From Terebella lapidaria (lineage: Eukaryota > Annelida > Polychaeta > Terebellida > Terebellidae): a DNA stretch of 64,000 nt. Under the pieces are notes generated by a model. It saw only the letters and a list, made by a program, of their open reading frames with translations, had not been told where the DNA came from and searched no databases. The stretch covers positions 25,269,001 to 25,333,000 of the forward strand of contig OX424563.1 of NCBI GenBank assembly GCA_949152475.1, in the 5' to 3' direction. Each line of letters begins with the position of its first letter. The first letter of the stretch is position 1. A program made the translations under genes and the position numbers. Of this stretch, positions 1 to 21,841 are shown one piece after another.

Positions 1-2632
1 GTCCACGCAATGCAAAGTACGATGGACGATGAATATTACATGCTGGTTCACGCTGTAAAATTTCTATAAAAGTTAGCTGCCAAACTATTGAAGTTAGTGG
101 CTATCGTTGAGATACAAAATATCGTATAATTTAGAACCATCCTACTGTCTGTTCATTTCCCAACCTATATCATGTATAAATTCTTACGGTATATATATTT
201 TTTCAATTTCATGAAAACACACTAGTTGTTTTAAGATTTATGCACATCAGGGAAGAACCAAAACATGCAATTATTTTGGCATTTTAACCAGACCATGCCA
301 ACGTGCGCCATATTGCGCGTGAAATCGTGACAGGTTGATTGGTTCATACACATATGAAGATGTTCACCTGGGGGTGTCGCAGTTAATGTTTGCGGGATGA
401 TATTAACCCCGCTATTATCTTGGCAGTAACAGCGAGGGGCCAAGCCAACAGGTAGTAACTTAGGGGTATCATTCACTGAGGGGGACCCCCTTGCATGTGG
501 TTTTCTTGGGTGTCTTCCGTGACATGACAGCGTGTGTTCCTTACGTAACTGAAATTTAGCTAGTGCCAGAACAGACGGCGAATAATTAATATCCAATCTA
601 TCTTGGTAATACTAAATTAGAATTAACTGCAAAATAGGACAATTAATGGGTTGAACATAGGCGAACTAAATTTCGCAATCCCATTGATGTTGCGGGGAAA
701 ATCAGAAAATGAAAGCGTTTACTTGGGACGGAATTCATTTGGATTCATTTGAATTTATGGATTCCAGATCTCAAGCGGAATTGAACTATAGAGGAAACAC
801 GTAAAATAAACTACGACTGGGCCTTCCTGTCTCCGCACTTGTGCCGACTGGTGTCGGACGGGCAACAGGAGTCATCCATTTCACTCTGCTTTATTCCCTA
901 CCCCTACACAAGGCACCCCAATCTCCCTCCACCCCCTCGCATATACACACAACTATAGGCCCATGCAGGCCCCCTCGTTAACAGCACGGAGTCACGGGAT
1001 CAGCGTATTTCAAAGCCATTGCTATTTCTCTTTCGATTACTCGACTTACTCAATATCAATTACCAGACGCAATAGTCGCGAGAGGTCAAGATCTTGGGAC
1101 GTATTGTGTCTATCTCCGAGTTGAATGTGTCTAAGAAGACTACACTTTGCCCTGTCTCGGCCGTCGACGCATTTACAAGACGAATACGCCTTGAATTTCC
1201 CGATGTTCTGGCGTTGCATTGCGTTGGTAGAATGAGTGCCCCAACCCCCTCCCCTTCCAAGCCCTTCGCCCCTATCAGAACGAAACCAAGATGCAATTTA
1301 GCAGGAAGGTACCCGCGAAAAGTGGATTCTCACAAGTCACACTCGAGGAGGGAGCTTATCTATTCTTATTTCGTTGCCGACTGGAAATGGAGAAACTCAC
1401 GAGGAATTTAACAGAAGCAGTCAGTGCTCGCCATGCACTTGCGACAACAACTCAATCGCAACGCTGTATTTCACTTTGAATTCACTGCACCGAATGACAA
1501 TCGTAGAAAACTGTTTTTCCCTCCCATCCCCGCGAAATAACCCGGCCGTTATCGGTAATTTAACTGTCAGAGCCTGCAGGGTTCGTCCCTGCCTTTGTCA
1601 GGAGGCCACGAGGAGATCCGAGTATGTGTGCCTTCGCTACTTCATTTATCATTCATCTTGGGGGTCTTGTGAACACGGCAAAGACCGTCGGAACAAGAGT
1701 CAAAAGTCCCTGGGTTCCTATCGCGCTATTTTTCGCGTTATCGCGACTGCGACGCTCGGTTATTGGCGAGATGTTCATCAGCAAATTAAAATTCCCATCA
1801 AACGGTCAACATTGCGCGGCGATCGGACCCGAGTGCGTCCGACTTGACCCGAAGTGAGGAGACGTTATACGATCGTAGGCATTCGATAACAAGATGAGCG
1901 TAGGAAAACGAAAGTCAGTTCCGGTTGGACAAGTAATGAATATTTCAGACACAAATGCACTCCGATGGCTATCTCGAGGATAAGCTGTCAATAATATCCA
2001 GTTTTTTAATATTGATAAAACTCGCGATGAAATTGGATTCTTCTGGAGAGAAATTGGAAAACACTGCATAAAAGAAACCCTAGTGTTCTTGGCCATTTCT
2101 CAACTTTGAACGGACAATCACTATGTTGAGCAACGTCTATCGAATTTGTTCGCAGTTTGAAGCAAAAGGATTTTTGTTTCATATTAAAATGTCATACCTG
2201 TTGTTTTATTATCTTTTCATATCTGCAAGGGTCCCTTGACACATGAAAGTTGTGCATGTTTAAAACTGTATTTTTCTTTATCTATATGGAACATTTTCAC
2301 GCTCTGCTGGAAACAACTAACTTTGATGGCCACCCACTGGCTTCCTTTCTCCCCCGGGGCATATTTTCGTAAACCTCAACCCGCAATTACCAATGACCCT
2401 GATCCGGAGATACTTATACAACACAAACTGTCGATTTCTGCTATCTCCATCTCCTTTCGACACGCGTTGCTTGGGCACCAAAACTGACATGTATGTGTGA
2501 AATTTCAATTAAAAAAGCAAATATCTAATGAAAATACATCCTTCCCTGTAAATTACTAAAACGTGCGGGGACGGTTGAAATCTCCAAATAGGTATCAGCA
2601 TGTTTTGAATTTGACCGACAGCCAAGACTTTT

Positions 2633-2850
2633 GTTTACATCGCCATTATTTACGAATAACACACCAGTGCACAAGATGAGCTTCACAATCGGTGAAATGC
2701 TCGAAGCTATAAAGCAAGATTTGAAAAATTTCCGAGAATGACACGAATCTTGTTAGTGGCAGCCATGACATCTCACTATAGGTCTACTCTGATTGGTCGC
2801 TAGGTAAGTGTAAACAAATCACACAAGTGTGGATTTGTTTGTAAACAAGT
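2633..2850. promoter_or_regulatory. Cluster of forkhead-type motifs in COE intron 6
   Basis: Three matches to the forkhead core RTAAACA (or its complement) fall within 220 bp: GTTTACA at 2633-2639, TGTAAACAAA at 2809-2818 and TGTAAACA at 2840-2847. The last two lie in an imperfect inverted repeat, so they face each other across about 20 bp. Clustering is seen directly; enhancer function is a guess, because AT-rich introns make such motifs common by chance. Confidence 0.25.
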
Positions 2851-5800
2851 GTTACTGCCAGCGCTACTGTAGCAATGACACCTGACATTTCTCTCATTTT
2901 GTTTTGTCTTTTTTTACATCTGCAAGTTTAATTAAAGTGTGTCACTACCAGTCATACTGCACCCCCTAGTGATAAATTCCAATTGCATATCAAGGAAATA
3001 ATTATGGCGGATCTTAACTTCCAACCAAATCCTGAAACTTTTATTCTTGGAACTATGCGCCGCACATGTACAATACTCCTCACGTTACAGACCCGTTCCA
3101 TAGTAAATTTCTCGTGTAAACTACGATTATTTTTCCAGGAAACAAACAATTTTGCACATGAGGTGCAAAATCAACACGGAGGGTTTGTATTTGCACGGAT
3201 ACTTTGGGCTTCATTACTTGGAACACGTGTGCGTGCAACTAGCGGACATTGATATACCTGAGCAGCTAGGTGCTTGGAAGCATGTAGTTAGGCGGGGGAT
3301 GAAGCGCTCCTTGCGTAACTATTGTTGTTTCACGCGCGGCAGTTTGCAGTGTAATATGCCGTCATATAGGAAGAAATTGTAGATATTCCAAGTTGGATTT
3401 GCTGTTGTGGATGTTATAGTGTGAATTCTTGTCTTCAGTTGTATTGACACCAACAGCAATGGCCGAATTTCATATCTGATAGAAGTTAATCGTGGCGTAT
3501 AAACGTTTTGTTTGGATTCAATAATTGACTTTCGATGAACCGTTCCCAAGTATTCGAGCCCGTGACAGCTGTATCGTTTGATGTGAGTCCCACCAAAGAA
3601 CTGGCCAAACTTCGGACAAGTTCAGAAGCAAATCGCAACACATGACCGTAAAAATTAGCCTGTTCCTGTCGTTAACTTATCTTGACAAAAACAAAACAAG
3701 CGGTGTTTACTTTCGCGGTGTTTTTACGTTTGCTCTCCCTTGCGCCAGCAATGAAGACTTTTCACCGCGGCATGAATATGATATTACTACGCGTGCGAAA
3801 GGTGGAATATTTTTGGCGCCAATTGGCGTGCCGAATTTCAGAGCCATTCCAGGGCGTGGGGTGAACTCTTTGGATCCGGATTTCACCTCCGAGTTGTGAC
3901 ATGTTTCAAAGACCGCTAGTACCAAACGAACGAGTGCCCTTTGAAGACATATCAACAGCGCAAGTGTAAACCAAAAGTTTGTAGTTGGCCGATAGGACAT
4001 GAAAACAGAACCGCCGGTTGGTCGACTCGATTACGCCGCACCAGGTGGTTATTGTTATGCCCGTACACAACTCCAGACGCCGAGATGTTTGTTTTGCAAG
4101 ATTTTCGGGGCAATCACACCCGCTACTTTTGCCAAGTCTTTGTTGCAAAGTTAAAGTGTGGATTTCGCTTGGAAGGCGTTATAACATAGCGATAGTTTCG
4201 GATCGGTGGGCGACGAAAGAAGTGGGCGATAATCAAGGGGAGAGGCGGGTCAGAGATCGGGTAACTTACGAAATACACACACGGGTATGAAGCGGCGTGA
4301 ATGAATTCAACGGAATTCCAAGCACGAAATTATAACATATTTTTGAAAGCAACGTTCTGGGAATGTACTTGCAAGTTATAAAAAACCTCAAATACACCCA
4401 TATGTAAATCAAAAATGGATGAGCAGCCTATATCATTATGCCGAGCAACATATGCGAGTACAATTCCTCAACAATGCCTGAGTGACTCTTGATTGGCAAC
4501 ATACCCAGTGAAATTACGTCAGACATCTGTCACTGGCCACTTATGTCACCAAAACATTTCCATACAACAAAGAAATCACGGTGGTCAGTTTTCACGTGCG
4601 ATTTCACTCTGACGTAACGATTTCCAAATCGTGCACCGCCGAAAATTAAACGAAGGTGATAATATTCCGAAAATGGGCGTATCAAATTCCAACGCTGGAA
4701 ACTTACTCTATCGCTTCTCTATCACACTAGATTTAACCCATTTTGGTGTCCGTTTAACTGATATGTCTGGAGTATGCGAGTGTTAGGTAATGGGCATTCA
4801 AGCGCATTGTGAGCAAAAACTGCAATTGTATATATTTCCATAATGAGATATTGCATAACATAAAGGCACAAACTTGTTGCATTGGGTATCAAGTTGCCTT
4901 GGAAACAACGCCCACACCGAGCAACCAATTACTGTATGATAACACACGGAATAACTAAAACATATCACGTTCGTTCTTCATACAATCCAGTATGCGAACT
5001 TATAACAGGTTCGGCTAACTTTTTAAATACTACAATTACTCCTGCATAATTCCAGTAACAAGCGGACTTATTAGCCCATTCTAAACAAAAACAAGAAAAC
5101 AAATAACGTGAATCTGAAGTAATGCTATTAAAGGCGTCACAATATATACAAAAGCACGGGCGTGTAACAATTCCAGACACATTCCTTGCCTGTCCGAGTC
5201 ATCCATACAGCCAGGATGCATATTTGGCGTGGATTTGGTCCCAGAGACAATGCGACTTGATCAATTCCACGTCTAAGAACAAGGGTCGGGGAAAGACTGT
5301 TAAAAAGACTTCGGGAACGTGGAGGCCATATTAACGAGGTCCGTGCAACGCGAAGCGACGGATTTGATGAGTCGATCTTTCATCGGGGTAGGGGAGGGGG
5401 TCGCGGCGCCCTCATCCGTGGGATGGGGTGGATGCACAGGGTAAGAGAGGCTCCATGGAAACGCCCCGCTAGCTTATCGATCTCCCAAGCTACCCTCATA
5501 AGAATACATGGCGGTGACGGCGAGCGCACTGGCGCGAGACGCTGGCCGCCGCCGTCCGGAGTCCTCAAGTCGTCCACGCGGGCGATAGCCGCCCTCTAAA
5601 CAGGCACGTGCCCCCGCGGGGAACATAACAGGGCCAGAGCATTCATCACGTTGTATCCGAGCGCTTGCGAATTTATAGGACGCATATTTTCCTCGCGTCG
5701 TTTCTTTGGCGGCCCGTCTTTCTTGTCCACGGCGAACTTTTACGCCGGGTATTAAACTGGTTTTACAGGTTGCCTCTTTTCACGTTGGAATAACAACGGT

Positions 5801-6194
5801 CTGTGATCATCGATCTGGGCCGTTTTCTCCGACGGAAAAAAATAACAAAATGAAATATTTTCGCTCGTAAATCTGCGTAGAGGGTAGTTTGGCTCGCAAT
5901 TTTCGGTTATCTGCCTGTTACGGTCATCATGCCAGGTCGGTGTCTTGCATGAGTAGCCTAGGTTTTCACCCTTTAGGATCCAGTCGACGAAGTGGCGACT
6001 TTTCCTTGGGTTTCGCTGGGAATTGCATGACAAATGGGACCTCAGTACCCGCCGTCGTGCACGTGAATTGAAGCATCGAAGCGCGAAGCGAGCCCTGGCG
6101 CAACGACGGACGAGATTGAGTCCCCACCCGTCCTGTCTCTGATAGAGTAATAGCTACGCCTAGCATGGGGTCGGAAGGTGTCGCCGACCGAGGT

Positions 6195-6204
6195 CCCCGC
6201 GGGA
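6195..6204. promoter_or_regulatory. COE/EBF-type motif in COE intron 6
   Basis: CCCCGCGGGA matches the EBF consensus at nine of ten positions. It is embedded in a strongly GC-rich island (about 6.15-6.40 kb), where such a match is less surprising than in AT-rich DNA. Confidence 0.25.
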
Positions 6205-9200
6205 GTCCCGAGCTACGGCCCGGACGTGATGAGCTGAGGGACCCACGGGCAGCGACCCGGGGCACCCGACAGCCTCGACCCCGGGCGAAAGGCGACTTAT
6301 TTATCCCCCGTGCTGAAATGTCAGGCCTTATCCCGACAGGGCAGGCCCCCGTGTTTGACAGACCTCGACTTACGGGGATCCCTCGCGAGCCCGAACCGAC
6401 TGTCAAAATGAGACGGGCGCTTTCAATGTAACCTCAAAGAAAGGTCAGTCGCCGAGCTTTGCTCCCCCGGCTTCAACTTTTATCCCCTCGGCAATAAAAG
6501 TTGATCGCTTAATAAGACCATGAGGAATATATGGGGAACCTAACTTCCTATGGTACCATCCATAAGCCATACATGACATTGTGACTGCGACACATGAACA
6601 AAACTTGGGAGCTCTCAGTGGATAGACACGTGCTATGTCTAGGAGTCTAACATGACAAACCTATGACCTTTTCCCCTAACCTTGGGGCGCACACCTCTCT
6701 CGGAGGTCTCTGGCCGAGACCACTGGCGGGTCCCTTAATGCCCATTCCCTGCACCGCACTCTCCTCCTCATACCCGCCGGTCCACTGTGGACTAAGCCTA
6801 GTGCCCGACATGCCATGACACCAACTCGTCCATGTATCTGGCCCTACAGTTGCAATATGACTTGACTTTAAGAGTCCGAAGTCCTTGTGTCCCTGACGAC
6901 GGCGTCCGAAAACATCGCATGGCAGTGTGACCCTCACACAGAGACACAATACCCGCCCCGGCCTTGTGCCGTCTACGCCGAGAGTCACCCATCGAGTGTA
7001 CTATACTTCACTGGAATTAGATCAAGGGTGTCTTTATTTGCCGGTCCCAGGCCTCCACTTAAGAGCGGCTCCCGTACACACATTCCGCGGGCCCCCTGAT
7101 GGAATTACAAAGGGATTTTTGCGGCCGATGATCAGTGTCGCCCATGTAGAGCCCTGGTGGGATCGGTCCCGCGTGACCGTTTGTCGGGACAGCGATCGTC
7201 CTAACACCTCCAGAAGCGTCCTGTCACGCTCAGGTTTAGGTATAACTAAAAAAAAGACAGCGGCTTGACAAGGGAACGTGTGCTGAATGTATTTTGTATT
7301 GGTAAACCTTGTGTTTGTCAGGGGTTCGGATTAAATGCTGTAGAAAGCAATGAATTATCAGGGCTAATTGTCTTATTGTTATGACCATTGTCGTCAATTG
7401 CACGCCTCAAGATGCCATATAGATGCTAACCTGATCAGTATGCAAAGCCACAAACAAAATGCTGTCAATAACGCCATTCCTAGCCTTTCTTGAGCTTTTG
7501 TTGTGCTCTGTTTCTCTTTTGACGAGGCTTTCATCGCGTCTGGGTCGGGCGAGAAATTCTTACTTTGATCACATCCGCGGCTGCAGACAACCGAAGAACG
7601 ACCGACCCCTGAAAGCAATGTTATCAGTGTCGTGGTTCTACTTGCTTCTCGGGACATCGTTTCTGATGAATAACGACAAGTCGAAGACGCCAAAACCGCC
7701 GACGTGTCTATTTTCGCAAAGAGTGCCGCACTCAGCGTCAGAGTGAAGAGCGATGGATGCAGCTTTTTCTTACGCGACACCGCACAGAGGCAAGGTGTCG
7801 CGTTGTCAGGTCACAAGCATTGCAGGACTGGTCCTCAGAAGGCACGTCGCCCGCAAACGCCCATACGACGTGGAACACATGCATGCATGGTCCATCCGTG
7901 AGCATATAATCGCCGTCGTCTGATAAATTATTTAAGGGGATTCCCCCTTCTGCAGGAACGTGGATGAAATAGCGACGTATATGGAGTGAATGGAAGAGTG
8001 CAAGCTCCGTGTGCAGAACCGTTTTGTTCTAATTCACTTTGACAGCGACGCGATCGTAACCGCGAAAACTGGCTACGAATGCGTATCATATGCTGACAAT
8101 CAGCAAAAAGTAGCAATAGCTCATATCCGGGAGCTGTAACACCACAAAATATCGATATATATTGTGCCAAGAACAGGGTGCAGGCTTATTGTCAGTTGAG
8201 CCACGGGTGTCGAACGCATGCTCCGATTTCGACCGTCGGAGCTATAGAAAAAAAACCCCGAACACTTTACCAGTTGCGACATTGGATCGCGTCCCGTACA
8301 CATTTAACACAGGAACACTTCACCAAATCCAATTTAAGCTTCATTCCATCGGCGACTTGGCATTGCAGAGCACTGCTGGCCTTCTTATTTACAGCCTCCG
8401 ATTCTAATTGAATGGCACTGGGCCGGGAGAGAGAGAGAGCGAGCGAGTGAGTGAGGAGCGATAACAAACTGTAGTTTTAGACTGGAGAAAGCAGAGGTTA
8501 AAAAATAACAGTCGGCATTACCGATATAGCGCACGGGTGACGGGGAATTAGCAGAGAGAACTCAACGGGAACATTGGAAGTACATTTTCGTTGGACAGTC
8601 GGGGCAAAAAACCGGGGCGGAAAACCTCACATGGGGTGACGATGGCCCACCGTGACATTGTGACGAATTCTTGTCGGAACTTGACGGAAACTTCCTCCCG
8701 AAATGCAATTTTCAACCAGAAGACACGTATTGTTTCAGTCAACCTCCGCCTTTACATAGCCTGCCAATGTGCTGCTATTGGCTATACGCTCAGAAACCCT
8801 TTCGAGACCAGTCGTTAAATTGAATCTGGAGTATATAGGGGTCTAGACTATATATAGGGTGTTTTGTTATGCATTAGACAATTAGGGATTTCACCTGCCA
8901 CCACGCCATGAGACTATAGTCTATTTCTACAACTAGAAACATACGTGTAGGTCTACGTATATTCCCATAATGTGAAGAAACAGGGAAGATTTCAAAAAAA
9001 GGGTAAAATTTCACGAGCATCTGTCCAATTGAGTCGTGAATGCTCGCCAGGCCCGCAGGATTTCAAAGATGCAGACTAGGAAGGCCGGATCCACGCGACT
9101 TTTTCGCTTTGTCCCGGTCATATTTGCGGACGGAGGGACGGCTGGACGCGTTGTCGTTTCCGGCCTTTATTGTGTCAATGGTCAATCAGCGCACTTGTCC

Positions 9201-12200
9201 GTATGATGAGAGAGCCCGGCTATTCACCAGTATAACCCCCTTCATCAGGCTCTAGTGTCCTCGACATCGTTACGAGTCAAACGTATTAACGGCGCGGACG
9301 CATCCGCATAGACGCAAGTCGCGGTAGGCTTTCCATAATCGCCGAGCGAACGCATAAAATCGTAATTTCGTCAACGGTGGAAGTGGGAGTTTTCCGCTAT
9401 CGAACGCGGTGCCAAGTGCTTCGTTACAATAACGTTTTGGTGGGAGACTATTTCGCGTGGCGGATGTATTAATTCAGCGCAATTTCCTGCGCGTGTCCAG
9501 TTGTGTCCATCCGCCGAGTAAGCAGTTGCGCGGCGACTTTTAGCACCTTTAATAATTTCGTAGTTAACAAAGCTTTCTCAGATTCTAATCCCGGGGATTT
9601 TACACGGACTGGAAATGTTTCATGTGTCCGAAATAAGGTGTTTTGTGTCACATTATGGATGTATTATCTTTTTGTACCCATCTTTATTCAGAACATAACA
9701 CGTAGAAAAGTTTACGCCAGCCAGCCATGTACAGATGGATTTGTCCAACATCCAACTTCTTTGTTTGCATAAACTCGCTACGTTTGACATCTTCCTATAT
9801 CGCGACACTCGACAACCCTAGGTGAAACCCCCCTAAAGCTACAACGCTATAACCAAGAGAAAACTAATTTACTGTAATAATTCGCCTGTCTCCAAGTCCG
9901 ACTCTCAAGGGGTGCGACTCTGGAAATTAGCTGGTCGACTTTCCATGGGTTTTACAATCAAACTCCTTTCTCCCAAAAGAGCGGCGCCTTAATGACACTG
10001 GATAGAGGTATTAATAAGCATTATCCCGCGGTGTCGATGAGCTATAGGGGTGGGAGATACCAGAGGGAGTTGGGATCAGATCCCAGAACGTCTGGGGTTA
10101 TTACCAGCCGGGCACGGGCAAGTGTTCGATGGACGGGTGTTTGGAGGGTGGCCACTGCATGGGCAGGCGGGAGGTCTGACAGGGCTCTTGCGAGGGAACG
10201 AGAGTCCATCCAGCTAAAGGTCTCTCTCACTCTCTCCGTAAGCAGAGGCAAAATTTGGTGCGGAATCCAGAGCGAAGGTAAAAAGTCGCATGGGCCCCTT
10301 GGGCGTGGCTGTGAGGTCGACCACCAGCGCACTGGGGTTAATAAAATGTAAACCCCCGAAGACGGACTCTCTTTTAGGGAATATAACTAGCCCAATAACA
10401 GCAATAGCGTGTCTCGGTCCCCACGGGCTGATATTGCCAGCTAGGAGGAGAAATAACGGGGCGAAAAGAAAGGCACCCGCTACATTGGGCATCATACCTC
10501 TGTCAAATTGTACGGAAAATACGATTATCGCCCACTGAAGGGCCCGCCACACTGGAAAAGCCCCCCGAGGGTGCAGGGCCACACTGAGTCAATCTGCTCA
10601 CACGGAGGTTGATTAACTTTTCAGCTGTAAGGGTCCATAAGCGGGATAAGTCGAAGAGTGTTGTTTCGCTTATCGCGACAGTGGCCATGCATGGGAGACA
10701 TCTCCCCCAGATTATCGCGCGGATACACTCGGGAAGCGCTTAGGGCAACAGGTGATTGGGTCAAGTCATTGGTAGCTTTTTTTTATTTTCAACAAGCGCA
10801 GCCACGAAATAAAATGATATTTCCGGCTTCAATTATTGACCTGCACTTGCCGCACGAATTGCAGTGCTGCACCCTGGGAGGAAATACTATTCAGGGCCGG
10901 AAATATTCACAAAAAGGGAGAAAACAAGGAACGTAAATGGCAAATTAGGGAAACGACTCCATTACAAGCAGAATAAATTTTCATATCGTCCCTCGACGGA
11001 TGTTTCTCACTGCGCACAAGCACCTCATAACAAGCGAACGAGTGCGGGGCCCCAAAGGTGGCCAAAATTAGCGCTATATATCCAGCGGATTATCATCGGT
11101 TTCTGTGTAATTTGGGCCCGTATTGTCTCGAAGAAATCGCCTCATTAGCAGGCGGTATTACATCCCAAGAGGGGGATACCATGTCTCAAAGACGGGACTG
11201 TTACTGACCGCACGTCCGGGTCTGTTCCCTGCGTCTCCGACTTTTATAACGTTTCTACTTCTTGTACCGACACAAACGTATCGGATTTTACTTGATAAAA
11301 CATCGAGCTCTATACATTATATCAAATTACCCCGTTACATTAAATTTATCCTAGGATTTATATCACTTCCTCAACTGTAATCTTGTAAAGAAATTAATAA
11401 AAGAGAGGCCTACATAGTACATACGTTAGTTATTAGTTATGTCTAATATATATAAATGTGCGTAGAGTTGCTATGAATCTGTTTTAGTTTTTGTTTTCAC
11501 TCGGATATATTACCCCCGCAAAGTGCAAAATCTACGGGGACAGAACTCACTTGCCGCGCCAGGATTCCCAAGAGGACGTAGTAGAAAGTCTGGGGGAAAA
11601 CAGTGTCTCAACAGCCTGCTATTCCCAGCATACGCCCCCCTCCCCCATGTACCCCCAACTCCACACTCACACACACACTCTCTCTCTGGAAACCGTGACT
11701 CCTCGCCTAACTAATCTTGGCAGAGAACGATGAATAATACATTATAATTCCCACTCTTCCCGGGTCATTTTCTCCCCCATCCCTAGAGTCTGGCGTTGCA
11801 TTCCCTTCCCAGTGGATACCAGCATGTCTCGACTTCTTCTTAGGCGCTCCCGGTGGACACAACACGCAGAAAACTCGCCCAAGGGCTGGCTTCAAGGGGG
11901 GGGGGGGGGTGGGGGGGCTCGTCCATGCCCTCCGTGACTCCGGACGTCAACGAGGGAACGAGCGAATCCCAAGAGGCAGTCGACGGCAAACCCCAAAAAT
12001 TGAAATGTGCACTTTCTCTCCCTACTCCTGTTCTTCCCGCCTGTCTCTGCATTGGTAAGATTGTTTTCGTTGCTTTGACCTTGGTTGCTATATCAGACTA
12101 GGGAGACATTTGCTCCGCAATAACTTTGAAACACTAGAAAACAACATGACTTAATTAATTATGGCCAAGGACACGTGAACATATTTCGGGAGATTCTATA

Positions 12201-12920
12201 CTCTGCTCTTGATTCACCAAAATCTAGAGCACACTAATGGCACAATGCTACGCTATAGATGTTGTTATCGTCATTTGTTTATATCCAAGTAGCATTAATA
12301 TCACACACACATTAGAAGTATGGATATACGGCCAAGTACCCCGCAATACATTAAATGTCTCGTATACGTGGATACCTAGAAGCTGTACAAGTAATTCCTT
12401 GTTTTCCCCTCAGGGGTCACTCTTTAAGACACAATTGTTTGTTCCTGGGCGGAGGAGGATGGGGGAGGCATCTAGGCAATGCCATCTCCTTTAAGTGATA
12501 CATAGCACTGAGTTGCCGTGTCTTGACAACTGTCACACGAACGGTCAGCACCTTTCCGACAGAAAAACCAAGCACTAGAGAAGACAACAACCAACCCCAA
12601 GTCGCGTGTACGCTGCCGGGGAAAAGCGTTAATTCACACTACTTTCGGGTCCCCTTGTCCTTTTTTTATTGATGCCCCTATCTACCCCCCCCCCCCCCCT
12701 TCTGTTTATGTGACGCTGACCTCCACAAATGTCCACTGTACGGTCAAGACCTGGGCAATCTTTGCAGGCCGCGAGGGTTAATGGCTAGACATTTCTCACC
12801 GAGTTAAGCGTGAACAGAGTCAGCGAGAAGAGTGACCGTTGCAAAGGGATGGAATTGATCTTTCTATTGTTCAGTTTGTTTGCTTTTCACCAAAAACAAT
12901 ATCCATGCATGTTATCATTT

Positions 12921-12938
12921 TGTTTACATTTGTTTACA
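12921..12938. promoter_or_regulatory. Paired TGTTTACA sites one helical turn apart
   Basis: TGTTTACA occurs at 12921-12928 and again at 12931-12938, exactly 10 bp apart, inside COE intron 6. This fits two forkhead sites on the same face of the helix. Only the sequence pattern supports it. Confidence 0.25.
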
Positions 12939-14140
12939 ACGAATTAAGTCCACTAGGGAGACATATAAACATATTTGTTTGATATCTGTTCACAAAATGG
13001 TTTCCATCAACTTTATGAGAAGAAAGGCTGCAAGTCATGCGAAACCCAATACTTTATCTACTTTCCTGTCTATTTGTGCTCTCTGAGAGCAAAGTTACCG
13101 ACGGTGACACTCAATACGACAGGGTCCTGTTCTATCATGTGCCATTGAAGTCTTGATGCCTAAGCCTGACCAATACGGGGCTAATCTTCTTACACGACCA
13201 GGCCAGGCCCGGATGAAGTTACAGATTTTACCGGGTAAGCCCTCAAACATCTAGCAACTTGGTGGCTGAACGGTTCTTACGGAACTAATGTTCTTATGAA
13301 CTAATTTCCATATCGCCAAAACTATTACAGGTTCCGTTCCAAGGAGAATGAAGGAAACGCTCCATGTCGGAAATTTTTCACTGTGTCTGCCACAAGTCCA
13401 TCTACAGTAGGGGACCACCACCCCACCCCACGTGTTCCGTTGTCATGGCAAAGCAAGTAACCCGAGCTTCCCAATTTTCTGCAAACTCAAGTGCCAATTA
13501 TCGTCTGCCAAATGTCACTCTTCCGTTTCGTTGTTTCGCGGAGTCGGATTCGTATTTTAGTTCTAGCTGTGGCCGCGGGTTCCACAGTACGAATTGTGGA
13601 CGTCGGAGTGAAGATAAAACGGAACATGGGCGGGGTGAGTGGACATCCCTGTCCCAGACAAGATGGAAGGGAAATAGCCCGGGACTAGCTCGAATACACT
13701 GACAGTGCGGGGCCAAGAGGGTTAATCACGCAACTGTGAGCAAGAGCGAAAGAGACAGCTCGGCGACTGATGCGCTGCTGTCAAAAATTACATTACGTCA
13801 TGATTTGCACATAATTCATCATCGGCCGTTTGCTGGACGCAATTTTTCCAACAGGTCTCTCTTGTCGCCTTGTAATTTGATGTTATACTCCTAGACTGTT
13901 TTGCTCGGTACATTTCTCGTTTTTTCTCTCAAAGTGAACACAACAAAATGTGTTGTCATGTTAAATAATGCATCTGCCATATGCCCACCGAAATGTCGCC
14001 TCGTTTCACATTGGCATGTATTGGCTGTTTTGCCAAGGCGGTACGTATATTTTGACTCAGTATAAAGTGAACACTGTGCTTTGGTGTATGGGTTGTTTGA
14101 GATATGTAAACATTTGTGAATAAAAAAAACATAAACAGAC

Positions 14141-21841
<7,701 letters not shown>

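Larger units (their letters stand above)
1..14140 (-). other. COE intron 6 (partial), no exon seen
   Basis: This stretch lies downstream (on the minus strand) of COE exon 6, whose donor is at 14140-14139, so it is read as the start of a very large intron 6. I looked on the minus strand for the next conserved COE exon (the FFLKFFLKCNQNC region) and did not find it. A very long intron at this position is also known in vertebrate EBF genes. Composition is uneven: GC-rich blocks at about 1.1-1.9, 5.3-7.2 and 10.0-10.6 kb alternate with AT-rich DNA, and there are poly-G (about 11.9 kb) and poly-C (about 12.69 kb) runs. Short ORFs here have no recognisable domain. The GC-rich islands could be regulatory, but that is inference. 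Confidence 0.6.

Noticed and set aside
5966-6431. Overlapping frames of 88-146 codons on both strands in a GC-rich island
   Set aside because: Low stop density from GC content explains them. No domain, no splice partners, and both strands are equally open.
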